Origin: Branchinecta lynchi
Lineage: Eukaryota > Arthropoda > Branchiopoda > Anostraca > Branchinectidae
Direction of reading: 5' to 3'
Length of the DNA stretch: 64,000 nt
Assembly (NCBI GenBank): GCA_023053575.1
Contig: JAKZAP010000009.1
Location: 11,079,869-11,143,868, forward strand
The first letter of the stretch is position 1, and every line of letters starts with the position of its first letter. Of the stretch, positions 12,401-21,152 are shown one piece after another. The position numbers and the translations under genes are program-made. The notes below the pieces were generated by a model. The model saw only the letters and a program-made list of their open reading frames with translations, was not told the origin of the DNA and searched no databases.

Positions 12401-15400
12401 TATACACAAACAATTTGCATAATAGATATACACACAAACGATTTGGACTCAAAGTCTAACAGTCTATTTTAAACAGAGGGGCCCCCTTCCATGGTAGAGC
12501 TTTTGTAAACATGGAAAACGTCCTATCCGACAAAAAACGTTTCACCAATTGGACTGGATATTTCTTTTCCTTGAGCTTTTATAAAATACCGGGATGCCAT
12601 GCGTTGTCAAATGCTCCTTCAATGTCAAACAAGACCAAAGGTTTCGATGGGATCCCAAAAATTCAATATCTGATCCAGACAACTGGGTCTTGTCTTCGCC
12701 AGATCCAGTCTTCGCCAGACTCCTTGAACATTTTTACAATTAAAATTCAGAAACAGATTAAGGCCAAATAGCTAATCACCTGAGAAAAACAAGTTCAGAT
12801 TTGGATTCAGCATGTGTGTTTACCCCTATAAGTCATATCTGTTTTGACGAAAACTTCCTGCCACTTCTGCCAATTTCCCGGTTCCGGCCGAACTCCAGAA
12901 CTACTTGTCCGGCGAAAAAAGAAAGCTCAATGACGAAATCAGGGTATCTTCTTTCCCCAGTAATGAACATCTAATCAACTTCGAATAGAAATTTAGCTTA
13001 TAACAAATTTTCCGATTCCAGCCGGATTCCGGTCGAACTATATGTCCGGGTAAAATACGATTGTCACACAGGGACTCAGCATCTCTTCTTACCCCTAATT
13101 CGCTTATCTAATCAACTAGAAATAAAACTTTGACTTCCAACAGTTTTCCGGTTTTGGCCGGATTCCGGACGAACTACAAGTCCGGGTAGAAACTTGTTTT
13201 CACATAAGTGTTCAGCATGTCTTCTTGCCCTAAATCGAACATCCAATCAACTCCAAATTAAACTTTTAATTTTGACAAACTTTCCGGTTTGGGCCGGATT
13301 CCGGTCGAAATACTTGTCCGTCGAGAAAATAGTTTTCACCATCGTCTTAAGCATGTCTCCCTACCTCTAAATCGAACATTTAATCAACTTCAAATAAAAC
13401 TTTTACTTTCAACAAACTTTCCGGTTTGGGCCGGATTCCGGGCGAAATACTTGTCCATCGAGAAAATAGTTTTCACCATCGTCTTCAGCATGTCTTCCTA
13501 CCCCTAAATCGAACATCTAATCAATTTCAAATAAAACTTTTACTTTCAACAAACTTTCCGGTTTGGGCCGGATTCCGGGCGAAATACTTGTCCGTCGAGA
13601 AAATAATTTTCACCATCGTCTTCAGCATGTCTTCCTACCGCTAAATCGAACATCTAATCAACTTCAAATAAAACTTTTACTTTCAACAAACTTTCCGGTT
13701 TTGGCCGGATTCCGGGCGAACTACTTGTCCGATGACAAAATGGTTTTCACCATCGTGTTCAGCATGTCTTTGTCTTCTTACCCCATAATCGACTATCACA
13801 TTAGCTGTTTCAAAATATTTTGTTTGTCCCTTAATTTCAATCCCCTCCCCCACCCCTAAATGTAGAGCTACAAAGCCCATCTACGAACTTGACTGGTCCG
13901 ACGACCCAACGAACCTTCTCACCAAGTTTCATCAAAATATCTCATTCCCTTCGAGAGTTATCGTGCTTACAGACGGACGGACGGACAGACGGACAACTTT
14001 TGCGATGTCATAGGTATCCCTCCACTTACGTTTTGGGATCCCAAAAATAGACAAAGTGTAAATTTCTTTTCCTCTTTATTTTTCTCAGTGACACTGACCA
14101 TATTGTCAACTGCATCTATGGTACTTTTACCCTTGCAAAACCCAAATTGTTTTTTGGACACCCACAAATTATCCAAACTAAGCTTATCTAATCTATTCAT
14201 AATAATCCGTTCCAAAATTTTTCGAATGTTTGACAACAAACTAATCGGGCGATATGAAGCAGGGTTACCATAATTATTTTTCCCTTTTTTAAGCATTACT
14301 ATAATGTTTGCTTGTTTCCATAAAACAGGAAAGTATGAAATCTGTAAGCAACCATTAAAAGCTTCAATAGAGTAGGTGACAATACAGTCACGTTTTCTTT
14401 ATAGAAAAATTCATGATACCGCCAGGTCGCAGAGCCTTAGTGGGCTTGATCACATCCTCTAAAATTTCCATTGTGATAGCTTCCATTTCATCATGATTTA
14501 CACTAGAAATATTTTCTGTTATAATCTGTAAGCAACCATTAAAAAGCTTCAACAGAGTAGGTGACAATACATTCACGTTTTCTTTATAGAAAAATTCATG
14601 ACACCGCCAGGTCCCGGAGCCTTAGTGGGCTTGATCACATCCTCTAAAATTTCCATTGTGATAGGTTCCATTTCATCCTGATTTTCACTAGAAAAATTTT
14701 CTGTTTCATTTTTTATCACCTTTTGATCATCACTGTCATTAGAACAATTGTCTGATGAAAACCATTTACCTAGGAGCTCTTCTCCAGCCTCTTTAAGCGT
14801 AAAAATCCCAGGACTTGCAAAGCCGAATGTGAAACAATCGGCTCTTTCATCAAACCTAATTCATGAAGCCATAAGGGCAATGCTGTCCTAGCAAAGGTGG
14901 GGTCCCGTCAGTACCGCAACACGTCAGTTGACATAAACGTCAGTTCGCCACAGAATTCCGTCAGTACGCCAACATTTTCCGACAGTTCGCCTACACGTCA
15001 GTTGACCCCCCAAAATCCGCCAGTTGATCAACACGTCACTTCATCAACACGTCAGTTGACCAACACGTCAGTTGCCCAACACGTCAGTTGCCCTACACGT
15101 CAGTTGACCAAACGTCAGTTCGCCTACTGTCAGTTGACATAAACGTCAGTAGACCTACACGTCAGTTCACCTAATCCTAAAATCCGACAGTTCAGCTACA
15201 CGTCAGTTCGCCTACCGTCAGTTCTCCTACCGTCAGTTCGCCTACCGTCAGTTCTCCTACCGTCAGTTCGCCTACCGTCACTTCACATAAGCGTCAGTTG
15301 GTATACACGTCAGTTGGCATAAACGTCAGTTGGCATAAACGTCATTCCGGAAGTTTGCTCACATGTTGTTGTCGACGGGATAGTTACGGAAGCTCGCCCA

Positions 15401-18400
15401 GGGGATTAATAAGAGAAGCCGACAATTCACGTTTAATGAGGGCAAAAATTAAGTCAGGAGCCTCTCGTCAATTCTGACAGTTTTGGTTCACGTTACGAAA
15501 GAAAGAATACGGTTGGTAGACACCAGGGAAAACTCTCATTGTAATTGATAGCTTCGCTAAGCTGGGGTCAGGAAGGCGAATAAGGACAGTAGGTTCTGAT
15601 AAATGTATTTTGAAGAGAGCTAGCTTACAACTTCAAGATATAAATACTAATTGCTGGGCAACTAAAACACAATTAGATTTTTATGGCACGTGCAGCTCCG
15701 CCATAGACGGATCACTTTTTGGTCGGTCGGTCCACTGTTCTCGAGTAGGGTACTTCCAGAAGTTCTAGGACGATGAAATTTGGCAAGCATATTAGGGACC
15801 CGACCAAACTAGCTTGGAAATAGTCACTTGACCGATCCGACCATCGTGGGGGGAGGGGGAGGTGGCGGAATCCAGAAAACAGGGGCATGCATAACTTTCG
15901 AAGAGGTGATCGGATCTTAATGAAACTTGATATCTGGAAAGACCTTGTGTCTCAGATATCTCATGTCAAGTCCGGACCGGATCCGATGAATCGGGGGGAG
16001 GGGGGAGTTGGAGGGGGGAACTGGAAATCGTGTGAAACTCTTAGAGTGGAGCGATCCGGATGAAACTTAGTGGCAAGAACAAGAACAAGCTCTAGATAAA
16101 CAACTGACAGAACTGGATCGGATTCGGACACTATGGGGGGAGCTGGAGGGGGGTTCCGGAATTCCGGCGATCCGTAGTTAATGTACTTCTAGGTGGACTA
16201 GGACGATAAAACTTGGTAGGCATATCAGGGACCCGACCAGATTAACTTGGAAACAGTAACTCCCCCATCCGACAGTCGTGGGGGAGGGGGAGACGGTGGA
16301 ATCCGAGAATTAGTGGCATGCATAACTTTCGAACGGGTTATCGGATCTTAATGAAACTTGATATCTTGAAAGATCCCATGTCTCAGATGTCCCGTTTCAA
16401 GTCCGGACCAGATCCGATCAACTGGGAGGGGGGGGGGGGGTCAGAGGGGAGAACCGGAAATCTTGTGACGCGCATAGAGTGGAGCGATCACGATGAAACT
16501 TGGTGGGAAGTACAGGCACAAGTCCTAGGTACGTTACTGACAGAATCGAACCGGATTCGAGGGGGAAGGGGAGTGTCCGGAATTCCGGTGATCGTGAGTT
16601 AAGGTACTTCCAGATGTGCTAGGACCATAAAACTTTGCTGGAGTATTAGAAACTTGACATCATTGGGTTAGAGATCACCATTCCTTAAAGAACTCATCTT
16701 AACCGCAAAATACAAAAAACACTTTTAAGCAAAATTTACTGTTTCACGATCGCCATGTACATGATCCTTTTTGCCTCAAGGGTTTTTCATAGAAATTAAT
16801 TTTCAGCACCCTTATAGTGCGAATCTTAACCAAAAAGTGGAAACAATACTTCTGACCAACACTTTCATCTGACCCAGCCTTGCAAGTGCCATCTGAGCTT
16901 CCAGCTCTTACTTTTGGGATCCCAAAACGTAAGTGGAGGGATGATACGTAAGCGTAAGCGAAGGGAATGAGATATTTTGATGAAACTTGGTGTGAGGATT
17001 CGTTGGGTCGTCGGACAAGTCAAGTTCGAAGATGGGCTTTGTAGCCCTACATTTAGGGGTGGGGGAGGGGTTTCAAATTAAGGGGCAAACAAAATATTTT
17101 GAAACAGCTAATGTGATAGTCGATTATGGGGTAAGAAGACATGCTGAACACGATGGTCAAAATCATTTTGTTATCGAACAAGTAGTTCGCCCGGAATCCG
17201 GCCCAAACCGGAAAAATGGTATAACATAAATGTTGTATTTGAGCTAGATTAGATGTTCGATTCAGGCTTAAGAAGACATGCTGCATCCGCATATGGCAAT
17301 TATTTTCTACCCGGACATATTCTCCCGGAATCCGGCTGAAAAAGTAAAGTTTTGAAAGAGTAAACGTTTTTATCTGAAGTTGATTAGAGGATGGGTGTAG
17401 TGGTAAGGAGGCATGCTGAACTTATGTGTCAATATTCCACGCCGGACAAATAGTTCGGGCTCCGGCCAAAACCTGAAGATTCGGTAAAAGTTAAAGTTTT
17501 ATCTGTAGTATATTGTAAGGTAGTATATAGTACATAACGGACAAGAAGCTCGCCAAGAACCAGGCAGAAACCGGAAAATATGTGAGCAGTAAGGCAGCTG
17601 GAAGTTTTGATCAATTTCGTCAAAGTATATACGACTTATAGGAGTAAACACGCAAGCTGAATCCACGTCTCTCTGTTTCTAAATTCCAGTTAAAATTGGT
17701 TGGCGAAGACCGGATATTTATCTACAAGATCCAACTGTCTGGATCAGATATGAAATTTGTGGGATCCCGTCGAAACCTTCGGTCTTGTTTGAAGACAATA
17801 GAGGAAGTGGCCAAGAGCCAAGAGAAAAGAGTTCGTCCCTCACTGTTTCCGGTACCCTTTCGGAAAAGATTGAGAATCACTGGCACATTTTGGTCCTTCA
17901 TCTTGCGATGGTTGTTAAGCCCTTATTTGTGTTTAATTATACGTTCACCTCATATTTTTCGGTTTTCGTTTGACTAGCCCCGTCTGCCGCATCTGATTGC
18001 AAGCTCCCGGTGATTCTTAACTAATTTTACCCTCATCAATATGCGCAAATGTCGGCTTCTTTTTATTAATCCCCTGGGTTTTATTCCCTCTGCTTAATTG
18101 CTTTTGGTGACCCAGTCGACTTCGAACTAATAGGCGGGTCTGAATCTCTGGGGGTGGTGACGGATTTTGTAGGTGAAGTGACGTTTATGTCAACTGACGT
18201 TTATGTCAACTGACGGTAAGCGAACTGACGTGTAGCTGAACTGACGTGTTGACGAACTGACGGATTTCTAAAATAGGTGAACTGACTGTGACTGAACTGG
18301 CGTTTATGTCAACTGACGTTTATGTCAACTGACGGTAGGCGAACTGACGTGTAGCGCAACTGACGTTTAGGTGAACTGACGTGTAGGCGAACTGACTCGT

Positions 18401-21152
18401 AGTGGAACTGACGTGTAGAGGAACTGACGTGTTGACGAACTGTCGGATTTTTCGTTTAGGCGAACTGACGTTTATGCGAACTGACGTGTTGCGGTAGTGA
18501 CAGCGACCCGCAAAGGTCAATAAAGAAAAATAACAAAAACGTCTGTCTGAATTTCAATGTTCTACTAAACTGCTAAAGTGATCTTAATTTTAAGCCTACA
18601 TGTGGTAGGCTAGGATTTACATTATGCAACAGTCATACACAAATTGTGATAAAGCAAAAGTTCTTCCATCACTATTCACTGTTATAGGCAGCATTCAAAT
18701 CAAACAATCATAACTCTCTCCAGAGACGTTACTAGCCAAAATGTTTGGGTGGGGGATGAGGCATTTACCAACTGGCTGGTAATTTTTACCGACTTATTCT
18801 ACAGAAAAAACAACTGCTTTCAACAACAAAAATTTCATTTTTGAAAAAAATCGACTGATTCTCAGAAAAATTCACTGATTTTTCAGAAAAACCCACTATT
18901 CTGACAAAAAATCAACCAATTTTCAGAAAAAATGACTGTTTTCATCAAAAAAATCAACTGTTTTGACAAAAAATCTCGGTTATTTTTTACCGACTGGCCG
19001 AGAGCTTTTGGGGGGGAGGGAATCCCCCTCCCCCCAGTTGTGACGCCCCTGCTAGGGTAGCTACTAAAAAAAAACTTTCAAATTCTGATCTTTTGGTAAT
19101 AGGACCATGACACTCCTGAACTTTAGCATTGGTTTGAGTTCAATTATACCTCACTAACTTGCTGCTAAGTACCCCAATTCTCGATTAGAAAAACACTCAT
19201 TCCAATGGAAGCTTGCCAGCAGCACGCTGGCAGGTGTTCAAAAATCTCTTAATTTGGCGGCGTAAATATTCTGAGAATGATGACGTCACATGAAGGCCAA
19301 ATGAACTGTGTCCGCCATCTTGTCTTCTAATATTTACTGAAACTGTGTGTTAGTTTTTATCATTGGATGCAGCCGTACATGAATTATAAGAGAAACTGGG
19401 AATCTGATGCTCAAGTTCGAAGATCAAGCTATTTATTGGTGTAAAGCACCATGGATATTCAGTCCTTGGTATCAATAAATTCTTTCTAGGAAAGTTCAGG
19501 TACTTTTTTATACCTGAATTTCCATGCCATTATTAATATGATAATAATTAATAAATTAGGGATTTTTTCCTGAATACAGTGGTATATTTGAAACATTTTT
19601 GTCCGATATTTTAGACTGAACAAAATAGAAAAAAAAATATGATGAATTCCCAGCAATTCATTTTTCATATCGAAAAAATCGGCAAATCGGATCTACTGTC
19701 GGTAGGGCTTTTTGTGGCTACCCTACCCCTGCCTCTCTCTACTGTGTGCTGACTTTCTATACTGCCAGTACTCACTTACTACTATACCAGAAGCCAGACA
19801 GCCCAGAAAAGGACACTATAGTCCTACTTTGCTAGACCAGTCTTTTTTGACAGAATGTATTCTGTAGCAGTCAACCACAAACCCAGCATTACCCTATGCC
19901 AAACGCCGGATATACCCAGCGTTTGACATAGCCTATGCCTAACGCTGGATACCCTATGCCAAACGCTTGGATCAGTCAGCCACAAACCCCTGATTTTTTT
20001 ATGCCCTATGCCAGGTGCTAGATACTGTAACCAACTGTAACAAAGTAAAATATTGATGATTTGAGTGAAGCTAAAAGATCAACCAATCAGAACTCCTTTA
20101 TATTGAGGTAGGTCAAGCTTAGGTTGCCAACAGGTATCCAGCGTTTGGCATAGTGTATCCAGCGTTAGGCATAGGCTATGCCAAATGCTAGATATATCCG
20201 GCATTTGGCATAGGGTCTGTATCAGTCAACCACAAATCCCTGATTTTTGGGTACCCTATGCCAAACGCTGGGTATATCTAACGTTTGGCATAGCCTATGC
20301 CTAACGCTGGATACCCTATGCCAAACGATGGATAGGTGTTGGCACCCTAACCCTGACCTACCTCACTACAGATGAGTTCTGATTGGTTGATTTCTGAGCT
20401 TCACTCAAATCATCAATATTTTATTGCGTCACAGTATCCAGCATTGGGCATAGTGTATCCAGCGTTAGGCATAGGGTATACCAAACGCTGGACATACCCA
20501 GCGTTTGGCATAGGCTTTCCCAAAATCAGGGATTTGTGGTAGACTGGTCTGCATAGGGTATCCAAAAATCAGGAATTTGTGGTAGACTGCGCCAGATAGC
20601 TGTCGGTACCCTAAACCTGACCTACCTCACTGCAGATGAATTCTGATTGGTTGATTTCTGAGCTTCACTCAAATCATCAATATTTTATTGGGTCCCAGTG
20701 TCCAGCGTTTGGCATAGTGTATCTAGCGTTAGGCATAGGGTAAACCAAATGCTAGGTATACCAAGGTATACCCAGCATTTGGCATAGGCTTTCCCAAAAT
20801 CAGGGATTTGTGGTAGATTGTTCTGTAGAAAAAGACTGTCTGTGAAGACTATTGAACTTAAAGCAAATTTCCTATCCTACCTTGTTTTCCCATTGCAAGT
20901 CGGAAGCACTGTCTCAGAAAATGAACTCCTTGCTGCACTCTCAGTTCTATTACTCAAGATTGTCACAGTCAACAGGGTTTTGTTTACAACACACTTTTCT
21001 CCTTCCACTGAGTTAAGACTGTCTGGGTTACATGGGGATCCCCCTGGAGAGATCGTATTAGGGTTCTCTGCAATAACACATCCTATTAGAGCAATACTGA
21101 TTATTAATACTGTTGTTTGTACCAAAACCTTTCTTTTAAATTTAAAATTCAT
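243..21152 (-). CDS. ATRN: attractin orthologue, 5' part (five exons, runs off left edge)
   Basis: Joined exons 20881-21152, 9532-9723, 7724-7849, 2596-2789 and 243-416 give 958 nt, about 319 residues. Order: signal peptide and short Cys-containing stretch, CUB domain, EGF-like modules, then start of the Kelch propeller. Introns are GT-AG and every phase matches (2, 2, 2, 1). Family knowledge: attractins are large secreted or type I membrane proteins (EGF, CUB, EGF, Kelch, C-type lectin, PSI, laminin EGF, TM) tied to melanocortin signalling, myelination and immune cell contact. Key matches are DGPGNY, a TEC-W-DH-Y motif and FDGDS in CUB, then NMTGFNISY, then YVVGGYSF in Kelch. The usual EGF module before CUB is not seen. 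The rest of the gene lies left of base 1. Introns are full of transposons. Orthology is confident; function here is inferred. Confidence 0.88.
417..2058. other. attractin intron, no recognised feature
   Basis: Lies between the Kelch and EGF exons. Open frames on both strands look random. Part is pyrimidine rich (1550-2040). I see no exon, RNA gene or clear repeat here. Confidence 0.5.
2059..2524. mobile_element. MITE family D, copy 1, interrupted by a family C MITE
   Basis: Ends are GACTGTAAAAA and CTTTTAAAAGTG, flanked by TA on both sides. The subterminal arms (dGATTAGTCTTATCTCTACTGAG type) are inverted copies of each other and match copy 2 at 52623-52790. A family C element lies inside. 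Confidence 0.65.
2128..2432 (+). mobile_element. MITE family C, copy 1
   Basis: Inverted ends GAGCATGTTCCACCCT and (complement) GAGCGTGTTCCACCCT, flanked by ATA on both sides. Internally rich in AGTAACTATTAGTTACT palindromes. Matches copies at 40210-40473 (opposite orientation) and 43978-44281. About 300 bp, no coding capacity. It sits within MITE D. Confidence 0.75.
2596..2789 (-). CDS. ATRN: attractin exon 4: EGF-like modules
   Basis: Acceptor TTTCAG|A and donor GCAG|GTAGGC; 194 nt, phase 2 in, phase 1 out. Encodes CPRGFNQSECSGKGVCIDGVC, then CTCDAFFRGDTCELSSCPSN, CSGHGSC and CTCADDYAG: EGF-like repeats as found between CUB and Kelch in attractin. The acceptor lies only about 30 bp from the end of a 3.6-kb transposon in the upstream intron. 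Confidence 0.9.
2822..6416. mobile_element. 3.6-kb terminal-inverted-repeat DNA transposon in attractin intron
   Basis: Both termini carry AGTTGCGTTTTTGCAGATA (inverted), flanked by ATG on both sides. Subterminal regions hold repeated palindromes of the ACCGTGGTATCTGATACCAC type. A 375-bp relative with the same ends is at 40680-41054. The interior has a decayed coding stretch (3684-4447, minus) and inverted AT-rich segments around 3060-3330 and 5500-6060. I see no intact transposase. Superfamily is not settled. Confidence 0.7.
3684..4447 (-). pseudogene. decayed coding fragment inside the 3.6-kb transposon, family unknown
   Basis: On the minus strand, three open stretches in different frames look coding rather than random. 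First comes LFIPDQGRIIFTLDVTGALG onward (4447-4250). It shifts frame into QDYNEAFMELKSLCTKLMNK (about 4245-4185). A third follows with LTRTAPVSNVKAMVPVFGNA and SESWEVKTSGEDALLTIYVA (4157-3905). A weaker one (FLYPLANDLPQALCILLK) follows at about 3810-3750. Frameshifts and stops separate them. I do not recognise the family; it may be a transposon protein or a captured host gene. Confidence 0.45.
6420..7298. other. attractin intron, nothing recognised
   Basis: AT-rich intron with short open frames only. No exon, RNA gene or clear terminal repeats seen. Confidence 0.4.
7299..7571. repeat. palindromic GTTAAC-rich repeat, MITE-like
   Basis: Built of inverted motifs such as TTAACGATCGTTAAC and TTGTTAACAATTGTTAA with GCGTTCC near both ends. 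A related arrangement (ACGATCGTTAC, GCGTTCCAG) occurs at about 41500-41800. No coding potential. Confidence 0.45.
7724..7849 (-). CDS. ATRN: attractin exon 3: C-terminal half of CUB domain
   Basis: Acceptor CTTCAG|T and donor CAG|GTATGT; 126 nt, phase 2 to phase 2. Encodes SGVIDDDPVVRRPVEIQG and then VLVHFYSDLAFNMTGFNISY, the typical last CUB strands of attractin. NMTG and NISY are N-glycosylation sequons. Confidence 0.92.
8220..8300 (+). repeat. short tandem duplication (about 39 bp, two copies)
   Basis: Two nearly perfect adjacent copies beginning CATTATCATCACTCCAACTT and ending GTATGTGTAG. Located in the attractin intron just left of a LINE fragment. Confidence 0.8.
8393..8894 (+). mobile_element. 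5'-truncated LINE: end of reverse transcriptase ORF and 3' UTR
   Basis: Frame 8393-8740 reads LTKEQSDRVERVQYRALLVI, SLLNQFQLQTLHSRRLKLSL, FGHKILSSPIHRNILPPQHE and ARYELSFVPSFVKLFN before a stop. This pattern is typical of the C-terminal end of CR1/L2-like non-LTR retrotransposon polyproteins. A 3' UTR follows and ends in a (GAATT)n tail at about 8872-8894. A run of 12 G precedes the coding part. Confidence 0.8.
8991..9320 (-). mobile_element. probable LINE 3' end with (TTGA)n tail
   Basis: The plus strand starts with AATCAATCAATCAAG followed by a TTTATTATCC stretch, as at 60037, where the same tail ends an identified LINE. On the minus strand it reads as a LINE 3' region. No intact coding part. 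Confidence 0.45.
9532..9723 (-). CDS. ATRN: attractin exon 2: N-terminal half of CUB domain
   Basis: Acceptor TTACAG|A and donor AAG|GTAAGA on the minus strand; 192 nt, phase 2 to phase 2. Encodes RLQSNSSFIIDGPGNY, then KCSW, TECNWDHVYIFDGDS. This follows the attractin CUB domain closely, including both CUB cysteines and the acidic FDGDS stretch associated with calcium-binding CUBs. Confidence 0.92.
9740..10398. other. attractin intron, no recognised feature
   Basis: Unremarkable intron sequence. No exon with matching phase or recognised repeat was found. Confidence 0.4.
10399..12302 (+). repeat. repeat family A, copy A1, with six internal units
   Basis: Begins AAGAGCTACGAGCTCATATG and ends with a hairpin, TATGGCACTTG then CAAGTGCCATA. 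Inside, a unit of about 280 bp recurs six times (landmark GTGTCTTCCCACCAAGTTTC near 10478, 10759, 11027, 11306, 11587 and 11867). A CAGACCGA/CGGACGGA run lies at 12210-12255. Open frames through the units are periodic artefacts. A DNA transposon or Helitron-like nature is possible; no transposase is seen. Confidence 0.75.
12610..14046 (+). repeat. repeat family B, copy B1, 137-bp tandem array
   Basis: Contains about seven units led by TTTCCGGTTTGGGCCGGATT. Units start near 12866, 13004, 13141, 13278, 13415, 13552 and 13689, almost exactly 137 bp apart. A tail follows with CAGACGGACGGACGGACAG (13972-13992) and the palindrome TTTTGGGATCCCAAAA ending the element. The start is judged by comparison with the inverted copy B2. 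Overlapping look-alike ORFs at 13289, 13426 and 13563 are one unit read three times. Confidence 0.75.
14047..14890 (-). mobile_element. LINE remnant with reverse transcriptase N-terminal region
   Basis: The minus strand reads EILEDVIKPTKAPGPGG, then MLKKGKNNYGNPASYRPISL and QFGFCKGKSTIDAVDNM. These are the conserved early motifs of a Jockey/CR1-type non-LTR reverse transcriptase (linker APGPDG, then YRPISLL and QFGF). Frames are broken. A 184-bp segment within it is tandemly duplicated (about 14341-14704). The right end is cut by the foldback element at 14891. Confidence 0.8.
14341..14704. repeat. 184-bp tandem duplication inside the LINE remnant
   Basis: Two adjacent copies start at 14341 and 14525 with TCTGTAAGCAACCATTAAA and differ at scattered positions, so the duplication is not recent. 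Confidence 0.8.
14899..15355 (+). repeat. left arm array of CGTCAGTT units
   Basis: About 25 short units, mostly 15-16 bp, such as CGTCAGTTGACCAACA, CGTCAGTTCGCCTAC and CGTCAGTTGGCATAAA. Unit heads are conserved and tails vary. Confidence 0.88.
15677..16909 (-). repeat. repeat family A, copy A5
   Basis: The complement of the family A ends: TTTTTATGGCAC at 15677 and CTTGCAAGTGCCATCTGAGC near 16880, then CCAGCTCTT. Internal landmarks GATGAAACTTGGTGGGAA and GGATCTTAATGAAACTTGAT mirror A1. Lies inside the foldback element. Confidence 0.7.
16912..17800 (-). repeat. repeat family B, copy B2
   Basis: Starts with TTTTGGGATCCCAAAACG and continues as the reverse complement of B1, including a GGGTGGGGGAGGGG stretch and degenerate 137-bp units. 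The far end matches B1 around 12610-12720. Lies inside the foldback element, directly next to A5. Confidence 0.7.
18175..18509 (-). repeat. right arm array, inverted CGTCAGTT units
   Basis: About twenty units ending AACTGACG on the plus strand (for example TTTATGTCAACTGACG), the inverted counterpart of the left arm. Confidence 0.88.
18721..19051. mobile_element. hAT-like MITE family E, copy 1
   Basis: Ends CAGAGACGTTACTAGCC and (complement) CAGGGGCGTCACAACTG with inner G-runs. The body of short CGACTGTTTTCA-like phrases is shared with copy 2 at 24407-24749. I do not see a matching 8-bp duplication here. Confidence 0.65.
19880..20820. repeat. palindromic repeat cluster next to attractin exon 1
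   Basis: Dozens of TATGCCAAACGCTGG and complementary CCAGCGTTTGGCATA motifs. A block containing TCTGATTGGTTGATTTCTGA and CACTCAAATCATCAATATTT occurs twice forward (20376, 20640) and once inverted (about 20047). The cluster ends about 60 bp from the attractin exon 1 donor. Confidence 0.75.
20881..21152 (-). CDS. ATRN: attractin exon 1: start codon and signal peptide
   Basis: Encodes 90 residues plus 2 nt. ATG (21152-21150) opens a basic start (MNFKFKRK) and a hydrophobic core (VLVQTTVLIISIALIGCVIA), a classic secretory signal. The rest is Ser/Thr/Asn rich with NKT and NRT glycosylation sequons and three cysteines. The donor reads CAAG|GTAGGA on the minus strand, phase 2. The next CUB exon begins with A, completing AGA (Arg). 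Confidence 0.78.

Larger units (their letters stand above)
14899..18509. mobile_element. foldback-type transposon with tandem-repeat arms, 8-bp target duplication
   Basis: A perfect direct repeat GCAAAGGT flanks it (14891-14898 and 18510-18517). Ends are inverted: GGGGTCCCGTCAGTACCGC on the left, complement GGGTCGCTGTCACTACCGC on the right, both continuing AACACGTCAGTT. The arms are arrays of 15-16-bp CGTCAGTT-headed units (14899-15355, and inverted 18175-18509). Inside the arms a second inverted pair occurs (GGGGATTAATAAGAGAAGCC near 15401, inverted near 18050). The interior holds repeats A5 and B2, both minus. Structure resembles foldback/TU elements. No transposase is seen, so it is non-autonomous. 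It inserted into a LINE remnant. Confidence 0.82.

Noticed and set aside
13289..13859. Three similar overlapping ORFs starting MGRIP
   Set aside because: They are the 137-bp repeat unit read three times; the period is not a multiple of 3, so each copy shifts frame.
14899..15355. CRISPR-like array of short repeats
   Set aside because: Units are contiguous 15-16-bp repeats with no constant spacers, in an animal genome, and they form one arm of an inverted-repeat transposon.
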